Assembly: GCA_009193035.1 (NCBI GenBank)
Contig: SWDT01000006.1
Location: forward strand, 662,469 to 726,468
Length of the DNA: 64,000 bases
From: Halicephalobus mephisto
Taxonomy: Eukaryota; Nematoda; Chromadorea; Rhabditida; Panagrolaimidae
Reading direction: 5' to 3'
Notes under the pieces: generated by a model
What the model was told of the DNA's origin: nothing
Seen by the model: only the letters and a program-made list of their open reading frames with translations
Database searches by the model: none
In this document: positions 44,833-57,483 of the stretch, piece by piece
How positions within the stretch are numbered: position 1 is the first letter of the stretch
How the letters are laid out: the number at the start of each line of letters is the position of its first letter
Translations under genes and position numbers: made by a program

Positions 44833-47800
44833 CTAACTTGTTGCTGATAAATGATCCCCCTCAAAATATTTAGCTGAATTGTCTTCCAATACTTCATCTG
44901 TTTTCCGAATTTTGCATGGAGGAGGCATTAATGCTGTATCACTAGAATCTGCCGTTGCAGAAGCTTCATCACTCGGTACTTCCTGCTTTGTTTTCAGCGC
45001 GATTGCTTCACCGGAGCTCTGAAAACCAAAATTAATCCTTAAATCCTTGAGTAAACACCGTACCAAAGTCCCCGGGGAGGGCTCGTGTACCGTGTGTCCG
45101 TTGAACCTCGAGTACTGTTCGCTACCATTGCCGTTGTTGTTTTCCGGAGCTTTGGGGTCGTTCTGCGGGGGAGGAGGAGGGTCCATCTCCACCGGGGTGC
45201 TTACAGTGCTCATGGGGGTAGCTGTAGTATCCCTTTCCGATTTCACAGTAGGAGAAGCAATTCCTACAGAACAAGACGGATCCAAGACTCCATTTTCTTC
45301 GCTTTTCACAGTAGGAGTAGTATTTCCACTCAGCAAAGTAGACAAAGCACTATTCTTCCTTTCCGGTTTGTAGTCCTTGTAATCCATGACTTCCTCCTTT
45401 ATCGGGGTAGAAGGTTCCGTTCCAGTAGAAGAATGCCCAGCAATGATAGGTCCCGGAGTCGGGGTATTCGCAGTGGAAGAAGATTGAGAATTCTTAGGCT
45501 GTCTCGAGGGAGGACGCGAATTCGTCGATTTCGACTTTCTCTTCGTCGCCGGAGCCGGTGGGAGTTCCTCCATGGTGTTAAACCGTTCCCATGCAGTGGC
45601 TATGTATTCTAAAAACAATAAAAACTTAAAAACTATAAACAAATTACAACTTTTACACAATTTTGAAATTCTATAAAAAACCAAAAATTTCAAACTTTTA
45701 TATAAAAATTTAAACTTTAATGAAAAAACAAAAACTTTTGTAAAAACTGAAAATTTTACAAAAAAAATGAATTTTTATGGAATATTTTAAACTTTTATAA
45801 AAAATTTAAAACTCACGATCATTATTTCGAAATTTTGCTAATACAGATTCAACAGAATCTTCAATTTTTCGTTGTTGTTGTGGAGGACATTTAGGAGGGG
45901 AATTAGAGAGAATTTTAGAATCATCAATTTTAGTTCCGTCACCATCATCAGTATAAACATCGTCTCCACTGGGTCCTTGACCGGTTACTTGAGATTGTGG
46001 AGGTTGTTGCTGTTGTTGTTGTTGAATAATTTGCTGTTGTTGACTCATGTGTTGCATTTGCTGTATAAAATGTGGTGATTGTGGTCGTTGAAATTGCTGT
46101 TGATATCCAGGACTTGCATGATATCCTTGAGGAGGACCCATAGGGGATTGTTGATGAGCTTGCATATGAGGATGAGCGAATTGATGACCTTCAAACTGGG
46201 GTTGTTGTTGAGTTTGTTGTTGCTGAATCATCTGCGAAGTTTGTTGTTGACTTTGCTGTTGTTGTTGAGGATTCCCATGAGGCATAGGATCAGTATTCAT
46301 CGGAGTAATAGAGTCCAGATCACATTCCTCTCCTCCAAGATCGTCCAATCCAACGATTCCTTCGAAAGTAGATCCTCCATACTCAGCAAATTGAGCAAAT
46401 TCGTCAATATTCCCTTGCTGTTGTCCTTGTTCTTGACTCTGGGGTGGATTCTGCTGAGTCTGAGGTTGTCCTTGTTGCATCATCTGTTGCTGGACTTGGG
46501 GGGGTTGGGGCTGGGGGTAGGCGAACTGGTTCGGTGTCTGCTGTCCTTGAGCATAACTAGGACTCGGATGGTTAGGTGGTGACATGAACTGCCTATTGAT
46601 TGCTTGTTGCTGAGGAGGACCAGAGTATTGCGGAGAAGGTTGAGGATAATTAGGCGGAGTTTGCATTCTCATTTTCTGTTGAGGATTAGGAGGATAACTC
46701 GGTGATTGATTCGGATATCCATGCATCGAAGTCGGGGTTCCTGGAGTCTGATTTCCCGGACCTGGGGGTCTCATCATTTGCGGATGCATCATCTGGTAAT
46801 CAGGAGGCATCTGCTGCCACATTTGTTGTTGTTGCTGAGGATACGGTTGACCTGGATAATTCGGGGGCATCATTGACGTAGATGGTTGTTGGCCCTGAGG
46901 ATACTGCGGATAAGGATAAGCCACTCTTTGCTGAAAAAGCATTTTTCACACGTTAAAAACCATTCTTCATATATCAAAAACAATTTCCATATATTAAAAG
47001 TTGTTTTTCATTGTCAAAAATAACTTCTAATACATGGAAAGTAACTTTCCACATAGGAATAAGCTTTCCCCAGTATTAAAAATAACTTTTTATATATCGA
47101 AGATAATCCCCCTACGTCGGAAGTCAGTTCCCACACACCAAGGATAATGAAGATCCTACCTGCATCGGATTTCCACTCATGGACATCCTCTGAGTCATCA
47201 TGTAGTACTCCTGGGGATGCTGCTGTATGTGAGGGGGAGCCATCTGGGCCATTTGCATTTTCCTCTGTTCTTCCGCCTTTGCTTGTTCTGCTTTTTGTTT
47301 CTTCGTCGTTCTCTTCCTCGGAGCTTTTGCTTTCGTAGGAGATTCTTGAGGAGGATTCTGAATCGTTCCCTGTGGAGGAATCTGCGATTGTTGTTGTATC
47401 ATATGCGGTGGTTGTCCCGGCATTTGTTGCATAGGACCACCAGGAGGACCCATATGATGTTGCGGCATTCTCTGTGGCGGATACTGCGCATACGGATTCT
47501 GAGGTTGCATCATAGGCGGAGGCATTTGTTGTTGTTGCGGATATCCCGGAGCCGGCATCATCTGTTGCTGAGGAGGAGGAGGCATCTGTTGTTGCGTCGG
47601 TGGAGGATACCTCAATTGCTGAGGAGTTCCAGGTTGACTTGATTGAGAATTATTACTCAACAAATTGACCAATAACGGACTATCAGACACGTTACTTGGT
47701 CCAGGTTCAGGTTGTCCCATTTGCTGTGGCCGAATTTGTTGAGGTGGAACAGGGCTAGAATATCGTTGTTGAGGAGGTTGTTGTTGTTGTTGTTGAGGTC

Positions 47801-48896
47801 GTTGGATCTGCTGCAAGGGATATTGAGGCGGATAAGGATACTGTTGCGATTGTTGGGAGCGCTGTTGCTCCATCGGGAATCCTGGGGGTGGGACTCCCAG
47901 TGCTCTTTGAGGGGGGAGATAAGGCGATCTAGTAAAGCGAGTCGGGCTTTGAGAAAACCCAGGAATCGGAGTATGGACAGAAGCAGAGGAGGTAGCTCGG
48001 CTCTGGCGTCTCCCCGGGCGTTGAGAAGGTTGAGATTGGGGTGTCGGGGGACGGGGTCGAGGAACCTTGATTAAATGAAACTTGTTACTTGATCCGTTGA
48101 GATTATTAATCCGATAGGCTTTTAATCCCAACTTCCGTAAGAGTTTCGGATTCTCGGCTGCAAGACGTTTGAGTCGAAGAGCCGACAGATGATCGAGCTT
48201 GATGGAAATCCGAACCCGCTTTGTCTTTGGTTTCTGCGATAAAGAAGAATCAAAATTAGATGCTCCACTCGTTGAGGTAGACGGCTGCTGTTCCTCGACG
48301 AGAGCAGCGGCGTCTGACGCCGGGAACTCTGTCCGGGAAAGCTTCTCCTCCTTGACTTCTCTTAAAACTTGAGTTCTTTCAGACGCTTGAGGCTTTGGAT
48401 GAGGTACAGATGCAGATGCGAGTGAGGATTCGCCTTTCTGTTCTTCCTCTTCTAAAATCAAAAAATCATATATGAAACTGCAAAAAAACCTACCGTAAGC
48501 AACAAGCGGTCGTTTCAATGAACTCCTTTGGAAAGTGGAACTGGAAGGTCCGGCGTCAAGCTCGGATTTGAACGAAGATTGATCGGGGGCTTGATTGGAG
48601 ACCACGATCTTGGCAAGTTCTTCGTTATTCGGAACTGCTGCTTTCAATGGAATCTGCGCACCAATCGCTGGATTCGTTTGGCAGCTTATAGGCACGGTAG
48701 GGGGATTTAAGTTTCTAATTGAAGAGGTAATAGGTAATTTGACTGTTAGAGGATCTTGCCTGCTTGTACTTGGAGTTTCTTCAATTTTCGGTAACGGGAT
48801 CTTTTCATTGGACGGTGATTCAGAGGTACACGGTGGCGGCGCTGTGGATTGCGACGTCAGAGAGGGGCGCTCGTCACTCTTATCCGATTGGTTCAT
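44833..48896 (-). CDS. NCOA6/ASC-2-like nuclear receptor coactivator, Gln/Pro-rich
   Basis: Five exons: 48896-48494, 48451-47160, 46930-45817, 45608-45064, 45018-44833, in phase, encode 1179 residues. Most of the protein is low-complexity Gln/Pro/Met. Two islands point to NCOA6: RVRISIKLDHLSALRLKRLA then ENPKLLRKLGLKAYRI (residues 213-249), which parallels the conserved N-terminal region of vertebrate NCOA6 (VRVTFNIP..AAERLRILAQ), and SPLLVNLLSNN (about 393), an LXXLL box in almost the same wording as NCOA6 (SPLLVNLLQSD). A basic segment KAKAPRKRTTKKQKAEQ follows the first Gln-rich half, also as in NCOA6. The C-terminal exons carry RKIEDSVESVLAKFR and YIATAWERF. NCOA6 belongs to the MLL3/4 (KMT2C/D) COMPASS-like H3K4 methyltransferase complex. 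Assignment is by pattern recognition; a search is needed. Confidence 0.6.
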
Positions 48897-50587
48897 ACGG
48901 CATCCGAGAATGGAGCGCCGTCACGAACAACGGTCGCGGCGAAGTTGGCGAGATGGTAGCGGCAGCAACGGCGCTATGTGTGATCTGTTCTGGAGTATCC
49001 GGCTCAATTTTGGTAAGGATAATACCAATTTTAAAACGGCGGTTAATCCTGTGAGAAGCAATGCACGGCAATGCAGCTCAAATAAATAATATACCGGTGA
49101 CGAAAATTATCCTTGTTCGATTCGCCCGTGTTTTCAAGTTGATTTGTTCCGAGCACCGTCACCTAAAATCAATCAATAATTAACTCTGTCAACAACATAA
49201 AAGGTAAAACTCCGAAGTAAACAACTTTAAAGTAATGTTTCTAAATTCACCAAATTTCCTGCGGAAATAAAAAACAATTACAAACGACGACGTCAAGTTG
49301 ATTCTATCGGATTTTTACACAAAAAACGTGTTGACACGACGGTAAAACAAAATATCAATACAAATGCGCGAGAATAAATTTGGCCTTGTGCCAGAAGTTG
49401 ATCCTTGTTTTGACCAACGAAAATGACAAAATTATTGATCGGCAATTAGCTCGCCCGCCGAAAAATACACAATTAGATCGAGGCGTTGTCGATCTCGAAA
49501 ACGAATGAGGTGGACAATTGGGAAGTCACAGAAAGGATGTGGTCAAGTAAATCAATCATAATTGTTGATCACGGATCACACAAGGAACACGTAGGAATTT
49601 GCATAAAGCAGGGCGAGGACTCTAGCGTCCTCCTTTGTTCGCAGTTCACAAGAAAGGTCGCGCCCCACATCAGCAGTAAGCAGGCAAGCTTGCCGGGTCT
49701 GTCGATACGCGCGGCCCAAGCTCTGTTCTCTCGCTTCGAACGCACCCCGGACTCACGCCAAGGATTCGGTCCTCCAATCAAGTTACGCGCTCTAGCTCTC
49801 TCTCTTCATAATGTTTTCTTCTCTGACTGTCTGGCTTCTCTTTCTACATTGATCGAACCACAGCTACGCAGCCAATTCCTACCGTATTCCTCCCTTGTGC
49901 GCACTCCGCGTTCGTCCGGCCGACCCACCCCGCTTTCTCCACTGCCCCTCCTTTCGACGGACCAACAACGAGGGGCCGGCAGTTGACTTCAAAATACACA
50001 AAAAGCGCGTAAAAATTAATTCTTATCAACAACTTAATAATCCACTTTATCAACGAGTAATATTCAAACCAGATCCACAAACTTAACCGCAAATGAGCCT
50101 TTACTTCGAAGTTGCCCAAACTTGGTCGAACTAATTTTACCAACTTGATATAAAGATTTTTACAAATTTAAAATTAAAAGTCACCAAATCTCTTTATCCA
50201 CTTGAATCGGTCACTTTACTACTTATTCTGCGCACGTCGAAAATTCTGTCAACAATACTAACGTTGAATCAATACAGCGACGAAAACTCCGAACTCGCAG
50301 AGCGAGTGGATTGACCAGTTGCCGCACATGTGCTCCCGACGCGATTGTTTGCCTGTGACTCGCGAGCTCTTGCTCAGCCCAATCATTTATTTCTTCCATC
50401 TCCTACTTAATATCTGCTTGTTTCTTCTGCTTTTCGGTGTTTTATGTTTTTTATTTTATATCATCTTCATCCTTATCCTGTCCTTCATGGTCCTATCCAT
50501 GTCCACTCCTCGTTTTCCCTGTTTTTACGGCGTGTCGAGTGATTTTTATCCTAAAATAAACGTTCTTTTTTCCAGGCAAATCTAACG
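48897..50587. promoter_or_regulatory. Divergent promoter region between the NCOA6-like gene and rpla-2
   Basis: 1.7 kb. The chance frame at 49486-49986 and others have no support. 49610-49980 is GC-richer and may be a leader or promoter. An acceptor TTTTTTCCAG at about 50575 precedes the rpla-2 ATG by 12 bp. Confidence 0.35.
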
Positions 50588-51025
50588 ATGAAGTACGTCG
50601 CCGCTTACTTGTTGGCTACTATTGGAGGAAAGACTGAGCCTTCCAAGAAGGACATTGAGACCATCTTGGGTAAGTTCCTGGGAATTGTTGGTATATGAAA
50701 CTTGTGCATTTTGTTTTTAGCCTCTGTCGGAGCTGATGCTGATGCTGAACAGACCAACGCTGTTCTGAATGCTTTGAAAGGCAAGGACATTAATGAGGTG
50801 ATTGCTGAAGGCTCGAAGAAGCTCGCCACCGTCCCCTCTGGTGGAGGTGCCGCTCCCGCTGCTGCTGCCCCTGCCGCCGCCGCTGGTGGTGCCGCTCCAG
50901 CTGCTGCTGCTGCTCCAGGTGAGTTAAATTTGTGGTTACGGTGATGACTGATTTTTGTATTTTCAGCCAAGAAGGAAGAACCTGAAGAGTCAGACGAGGA
51001 CATGGGATTCGGTCTCTTCGATTAA
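50588..51025 (+). CDS. rpla-2: 60S acidic ribosomal protein P2
   Basis: Three exons, 50588-50669, 50721-50918, 50967-51025, give 112 residues. [20 protein letters not shown] and [20 protein letters not shown] form the P2 N-terminal dimerisation domain, followed by an Ala/Gly/Pro hinge and the invariant acidic tail [13 protein letters not shown] that recruits elongation factors. P1/P2 dimers form the ribosomal stalk and stimulate eEF2 GTPase. Codon choice is biased as for other ribosomal genes. The distinction from P1 rests on the MKYVAAYLL start. Confidence 0.96.
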
Positions 51026-52475
51026 GCTCTTTAATGTTGTTGTTATTTTGTTTGACATAAAATAATGGTTTACTGAGACTAACGGCTTTTTGGGGTTATT
51101 TCTACGGGGATTTGATTAGGAACTTTGAGTCAGGCAATTAGGGAAGAATACTGAATGTCGTTTTCCGTTCTGAGAACGATTAAATTGCTTTTCGGATGAG
51201 TTAGCTAGTATTGTCCGTAAGTTCTACGATGAGTCGGGATCGTGGAGGATAGATTCAAAGTTACTGCTCAGATCTATAATGTCTTTGGGAATTTCTTGAA
51301 TCTTCTCAAGACAAGAATAAAAACTGGGAATTTATCTTTTAATAGTTAAGTTTGGAGTGAATTCATGGAAACAGGAGTTAAAGGGAATTTTTGCTGAGGT
51401 GGATTTTTAAAACAAGTTATATTTTATAACTGTTGAAGTGATTATTTGGAATTTTTGTCGGAGATTTTTCTGAGTGAATTGGATAAATGAAAAATTTCAT
51501 ATATCGATAAGTTGAGGAAATTGAAGGATGCTTTGCTGATGGGATTTTGATTATCAAATTTGGAAATATTTTCTATCTCAATTTAATTTCGGTAAATGTT
51601 TAATTGAATTTTTGTGTTAATTGTAATTTTTAAATTAGTTTTTTGCAAATGATTAAAAAATGAAAAATTAGGATTCTGGAATTTTGGGGATTATATAATT
51701 TTAGAAAAATATTGAATAAAATTGGATTAAAAGTCTTGGATGTACTTTTGAAGAACTTTTGATATATGAATTATTTCGAAAGATTATTTTGATTAAGGTT
51801 ACTTTTTTGAACATGTTTGAAGTTGTCTGTGACCTTGGAACTTGGTTCCGAAATCACTTTGTTCCAGACTGCTCAAGTTCGATTCAAGTTAATCGTTTTG
51901 GACACTGTTGAACTAAACTACTTTAAGGAATCAGTAACGAAAATAACGCCTGAACTTTTGCGTAATTTTCAATAACTTCAATGTTTAATTACGAAATCGC
52001 TCTCGGGATCGCCTAGTTCGATCAGAATTTGTCGTTTTGGACAATTCGCCAAATTGGACTAATTTCTGATAACAACAAAAATATCTTCGATTCTTTAATC
52101 TCCTCAGTTTTGGTGTGCAAGATGGATCAAAGGAAACAACTACAATTAATAAATTCTGTTGTTTGTATTGTTGTAACCTCTGATTTTGTGCGAAATAGGA
52201 ATAAAAGTAAAAAAGTCTTGATATACAATTACGAAATCACCCTTTCCTAAGACATTCCAGTTCAGATTTGCTCTTCTCCAAACTTTACTAATTATCAATT
52301 TTCGGAAAATCTTCCATTAATTTTCTCCTCAGAACCTTGGGAGAATTATGCAAATCTCTAAAAATAACGTATCTTAAAAATAAAAACCAAGCATAATTTC
52401 AACGAAGAATCTAACGATGCCTTGCATTCGAAATTTTGTCTCGATCAGAGCTGTCGATTTCGAACTAATTCGAAT
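51026..52475. other. Non-coding, partly dispersed repeat
   Basis: No gene. The part at 51830-52280 contains TTACGAAATC and TTTGGACA modules repeated within it and related to the intronic repeats at 21 and 23 kb. Confidence 0.4.
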
Positions 52476-52640
52476 TTAAAAATTAAAAATTAAATTTCGA
52501 ATTCGAAAATTAAAAATTCGATTTCGAACTAATTGAAATTCGAAAATTAAAAATTCAATTTCGATTTCGAAAATTAAAAATTAAATTTCGAATTTAAAAA
52601 TTAAAAATTCAATTTCGAACTATTTGGAATTCGAAAATCG
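52475..52640. repeat. Tandem repeat of AATTAAAAATTCGATTTCGAA
   Basis: About six imperfect units alternate AAAATTAAAAATTCAATTTC with GAACTAATTGAAATTCG. Confidence 0.8.
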
Positions 52641-52779
52641 AAGATTCCGAAAAATCGACAACTCTGGTCCTGACTGACTGAATGTACTTTTGGGGAGTGC
52701 CGAGGTCCATAAAGAGGTCGACATCAAAATCAAAGTAAAATTGAATTTTTGCATACAAATTAGATATACGAAATTGCCT

Positions 52780-52960
52780 AAATGCTGCAAGCAAAGCGCG
52801 AATTTTACTTCAATTTCGTAATCTCCATAAATATAAACATAAAAATACCGAGTTATCTGTTCGAATGTTGCAAGCAAAGTGCGGATTTTATTTTGATTTT
52901 AATTTTGCAAGCAAAGTGCGGATTTTATTTTGATTTTAATTTTGACTTCGATCTCTTTAT
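52780..52960. repeat. Tandem repeat containing GCAAGCAAAGTGCGGATTTTA
   Basis: Three copies of TGCAAGCAAAG(T/C)GCG followed by ATTTTATTTTGATTTTAATT; the last two are identical over about 38 bp. Confidence 0.8.
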
Positions 52961-53189
52961 AGAGCTCTACACGAGCGAAACTCAAAAACAGTTTCGTAAT
53001 GAAGTCAGTCTGACGGAAAATAACTCAATTTCCCAAATGTAACGATGTTATTTTTGTTAGTTTATTTTATTCAATAAAGATTATAAAATTTCGAAAAATA
53101 AATTTTTATCATAGAAAAGTGTAATTTTCGAAATTCTGAAATTTTATAAATCTTTTTTAAATAAAAAAATTCCAAAGTTTCGCCAGTTC

Positions 53190-53800
53190 ATATTTCCTGA
53201 TTCAGGAGATTCTGAAGTCTTAATAGTTGTTGTTTTCTGAATAGAATTCTGAAATTTCATTAGTTTTTTATTTCTTGCTTCGAGAGATTCTGAAATTTCA
53301 TAAATCCTGATCTTCCAATTTAAGAAATTCTGAAGTTTCATTAGTTTATGTTTTCTGAATAGGAGGATTCTGAAGTTTCATTAGTTCATATCCTCTGAAT
53401 AGGAGGATTCTGAATTTTCATTAGTTCATGTTTTCTGAATAGGAGGATTCTGAAGTTTTGTTAGTTCATGTTTTCTGAATAGAAAGATTCTGAAGTTCCA
53501 TTAGTTTATGTTTTCTGAATAAGAGGATTCTGAAGTTCCATTAGTTCATATCCTCTGAATAGAAGAATTCTGAAGTTTTGAATCTTCTGATCCATGATAT
53601 CCTGAATTTCCATCAATCTTTATCTCTTAATTGAATAGATTTTGAAGCTTTGTCAATTCGTGTCTTCTGGATATGAAGATTCTGAAGCTTTGTAAGTTTT
53701 GTATCTTCTGATCCAGGAAATTTCGGTGTTCTCTGAATCCATGTTTTCTGGTTCAAGAAATTTTGAACTTGTATCAATCTCCTGAATAGAATGTCTGAGA
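53190..53800. repeat. Minisatellite of about 40 bp, ATTAGTTCATGTTTTCTGAAT
   Basis: About twelve units of roughly 38-42 bp consist of TTCTGAAGTTTCATTAGTTC and ATGTTTTCTGAATAGGAGGA. They are most homogeneous at 53340-53560 and decay outwards. Confidence 0.85.
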
Positions 53801-54036
53801 TCACAGGGAGCTGGATCTGGGGCTTTTTATTTAGTAGGTCCCTTTACGGACTTGATTTCTGCGGCGATCTGACAGGAATGCGCCCTTGATTCTCGAGTCG
53901 CCGCGATTACGCACGTCACAGAGAAGAAGAACATTGATTAGAGATGAGACGGGATTCGGGTCGTCCGGGAAAACAATTTGCGATCAACAACATTGAGTTT
54001 ATCCCTTGATTGAAATCAGACTATTCTGATTTGACA

Positions 54037-56645
54037 ATGAACAACTTGAGGAAACATCGCTCTGTCAAACCCAACAGAAACAGCTTGATGATCACTGGTT
54101 TGTTTGGATCTTGTGTATTTATTCATTTTCTTATTCAGGAAACACATCTAGTGATGCTTTGATCCAGATCGTCCTCAACAACGGCTGCTTCAGAAGCAAG
54201 GAAATCGGAAGTCTCAACGCCAAGGATACTCTTCTAGTTTACAATTTCCTCTGTTCCATTTTGTCCTATTCCGTCAAGAACCTAGGAACTAATCATTCTG
54301 GAGTCGTAGTTCTGGTGGATTCAACGAAAGTCCCAGTGAAAGCCCTGAGGCTAATTCTCAAAGCTTGCCAGAACGCCCTTGCTTTCAAAATCAAACACGC
54401 CGTTATCATCGAACCAGAAAAATTCTTCGATCAACAAAAAATGAGTCTGGATATATTGCTGGAAAACTACGAATTCAAAGTGAGATTAATACATATATAT
54501 TTAAATTAATTTAAAAAATTAAAAATTTTAGGTCAAAACAATTTTTTCAAAAAATTAATTATGTATCATTTTAAAGGTTTTTACATATATTCAGAAATTT
54601 GAATTTGTTTTTATTTAGAAATCTTTTAAAATATATAAATTTAGAAAAATTAAAATTTGATATATGAATATTGAAAATTAAAATTATTCAATTTTCAATT
54701 TTTTCTATTTAAAAAACACGAAATTAAATAATTACTTTTTTCAATTAAATATAAATTCTGAATTTATTAAAATTGTTTCATTAATTATTCAAAAAAATAA
54801 TTTAAAAACTAAAACTTGATATATGAATATTGAAAATTAAAATTATTCAATTTTCAATTTTTTCCTGCTTAAAAACACGAAATTAAATAATTACTTTTTT
54901 CAATTAGATATAAATTTTTAATTTATTAAGACTGTTTCATTAATTAAAAAAAAATAATTTAGAAAAATTAATATTTTTATAGAAATTTATACTTTTTTGA
55001 AAGTTATTCTTCTTTGGAAAATTCCTCCATAAAAATAAAATATAAATTCTAAATTAGGATTTCGAAAGTTATAAAACGATACATATCTTATTTTAATTAA
55101 TTTTATTTTTATATAAAAACTTTGATTTTTAAAATTTTTGATAAATCTCAAATTTTTTTGTTTTTAGACTACTCTTTGTTCGAAATCAAAAATTTGGAAA
55201 CATGTGAACATTGCTGACCTTACTGAACCCTTCGGCAGCATCCCTTCGACGAACTGGATCGACTTGAAGAAGGGCTTCGAGGATCACTTCAGCAAAAATC
55301 CCTCTTACATCCCGAAAGTGGATTCTATTTCCGGAAATCGTCCGACTTTGACCAGATTCATCCAGAAGGAACAAAGCTTGTTGATAGAGTTGGATGCTCC
55401 CAGTGGAGGTCGGTATTCTAGATTATTCGAGGATAACGATCCCCTCGGGCAACGAATGCTACAGAACTCCGATGAAGTTGTTTATGAAAAAAATCACAAA
55501 AAACGGGAAGAAAGAACAAAGAGAGAATCCCTCGGTAGTCCGATTAGGGATTCCGCTTGGGAGCCGGAATGCAGTCAAGTCGAACCTCCCAGGGAACCCG
55601 AAGTAAAACCAGATCCTGAACCTCCGGAGTCCTTCGTGAAGCTTGTTGAAGACCAGAAACAAGTAATTTGTGAACTTCTCAGTTGGATTCAAGGACCAGG
55701 GGAAAAGTGGCTCCAGACCCTCAACGACATCGGAGAATCCATCGACGAAGCCAGACAATTGGACAAACAACACAAACAACTATCGTCCAGAACGGAACAA
55801 GTAGTGGATCAGTCTGCTGAAGTAGTCGAAGTGGTTGAATTTCTCTTCAGAGAAGGATCCAATTCTGTTTCTTGTCAATCGCTGAAATCCCTTTCTGACG
55901 AGTTAGCCAATGCCGTTCATGACTTCCGGAAAAAAGTCAAACAACAGGCTCTCGTGAGGACCAACTCCCTGAGACTCCACGAAATCCTCAATGAGTTCTA
56001 CAGCGAATCAGATAAACTCCTAAAATCCCTATGTAATGAAATCAGACCAGTGGAAGATTTCGGAAGTAGTTGTCAGAGCGAATTGGAGCTTCTGGAGACA
56101 AAAATCGGCGTCGTAGAAGAGAGATTCGAAGTCACTGCCCAGATCTGCAACGCCTTCGAAAATCTCCTCACTCTGGAATCTTCCGAAAACAAGAACAAAG
56201 ATCGAGAATTCGTTTCTGAACAGTTAGCCTTAGCCACAGAAAGACGGAAAAGATGCTACGAACTCTTGGATCTCCATAAATTAAAACTTCAGCAAATGAT
56301 CCAACTCCACACTTGCGAAAAGGACCAAGAACAGGTTCTTAGATGGCTGTCCGAGTTGAGCTCCATTCTCCTCAGTGAGACTTTCCGGAGAGGATTGAGT
56401 CCATCCGGATTGGCAACAAAATTGAATCACTTTGAAAAAAGCGGAATCGTGAGTATTTTTGTTAATTTCCTAATTGAGGGTAAATTTAGAGTTTTCGAGA
56501 ATATGGAAAACAACTGAGCCAAGTAAGCCTGTTGCTTCGAAGATCCCTCCGTCTCGAGATCAGCCACCAACTTGCCATTTGCGAACAGATCAACTCGCTG
56601 TGGAGAGAATTTGAAAGAAATTTAAACAGACATAGGAGTCTATGA
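54037..56645 (+). CDS. SEC14/CRAL-TRIO plus spectrin-repeat protein (SESTD1-like)
   Basis: Four exons, 54037-54097, 54139-54479, 55168-56448, 56490-56645, in phase, give 612 residues. An N-terminal SEC14-like domain (about 15-165) contains HSGVVVLVDSTKVPVKALRL, ALAFKIKHAVIIEPEKFFDQ and ENYEFKTTLCSKSKIWKHVN, ending LTEPFGSIPSTNW, the form found in Trio, Dbs and SESTD1. A Pro/Glu linker (PPREPEVKPDPEPPESF) is followed by about 330 residues of helical spectrin-type sequence (LLSWIQGPGEKWLQTLNDIG, LQQMIQLHTCEKDQEQVLRW). No DH or PH domain follows; the frame stops at 56643-56645, so the architecture is that of SESTD1, a phospholipid-binding scaffold, not a RhoGEF. Intron 2 (688 bp) is long, with a spare acceptor at about 54530. 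It is convergent with the epsilon gene, 111 bp apart. Confidence 0.75.
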
Positions 56646-56756
56646 ATGGAAAAAATCACGTATAAACCTAAAATACTTTTATAATCGGAATCCAAGTGAA
56701 CCTAGCATTGTGGAATGCACAAGATTCGGAATGAGAATTCAATTTGGAAACAAGAT

Positions 56757-56918
56757 CTAGACTGAATTATCGTTCTTGACAGGCTTGCCATCTTTCCAGC
56801 GTTGAATCTTGAGCTTGATGTCAGAACCTGCAGTTTTGCGGCTCTTGGAGGCATTGCGGGTGACTTCGGCCGCAATTTGAGAGTAACGGATGTACGTAAT
56901 TCCTGCGTTTCGCCACAT
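56757..56918 (-). CDS. Mitochondrial ATP synthase epsilon subunit
   Basis: A 53-residue protein, the normal tiny size for this subunit: MWRNAGITYIRYSQIAAEVT, RNASKSRKTAGSDIKLKIQR and WKDGKPVKNDNSV. The pattern W-R-x-A-G-x-T-Y and W-x-D-G-K-P is diagnostic of the mitochondrial epsilon family (ATP5F1E). It stabilises the gamma/delta foot of the F1 central stalk in the mitochondrial matrix. The ATG at 56918 lies 19 bp after a TTCTAG acceptor (56938-56939), so the mRNA is likely trans-spliced or has an upstream leader exon. It is easily missed because of its size. Confidence 0.88.
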   Translation of the reverse strand: MWRNAGITYIRYSQIAAEVTRNASKSRKTAGSDIKLKIQRWKDGKPVKNDNSV

Positions 56919-56939
56919 CTCTGAGTCTTCAGTGAACCT

Positions 56940-57483
56940 AGAATAGGAAGATTAATTAATAATATAGATGACTAGTAGATGGTGGGAAAAGTGATCATGA
57001 TATTGGAAATTGATGAGAAAGTTAAGGTGAATGGAAGGAGGATAAGATAGAAAAATTGGCAGTTGACGTATATAGAAGACATAAGAAGCAACTTGGTTAC
57101 TTTCATGGATAATAGTCATGTTTAATATAATAAAATTGTTGGGGAAGGATGAAGGAAACGTAAACAAGTATCAAATAACGATAGGTAAGAAAATTATGAT
57201 AAAATCACGCAAAAAATCAATAAGGCAGATCTCCGTCGAGAAAGTTAAAACTCATATATAAATTTCCTGTAAAAACAATTATTACATGTTGACAGTGGTC
57301 CAAACACAACTTAGAATAATTAAGTAGTACGAAATATCCAGAAAAGAAAAAATAAATCAAGAAATCCCCGACAAAGGCCGAAATCGGAAAGCACAAAAAT
57401 CGGTCTTGAAGAGAATTCTTGTCTGCAAGCTGCTTTCCGTTCCGCGCGTGGAGCGAGCGAGTCTCGAGCTGCCGATATTCCTG
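56940..57483. other. Divergent intergenic region, no gene seen
   Basis: AT-rich, with a GC-richer part at 57395-57480 before the next ATG; minus-strand frames here have no support. Confidence 0.35.

Noticed and set aside
45806..48074. Plus-strand Leu-rich frames over 45.8-48.1 kb
   Set aside because: Leu and Arg runs are the antisense reading of the CAG/CAA-rich Gln tracts of the NCOA6-like gene.
50605..51003. Minus-strand Ala-rich frame
   Set aside because: Antisense of ribosomal protein P2.
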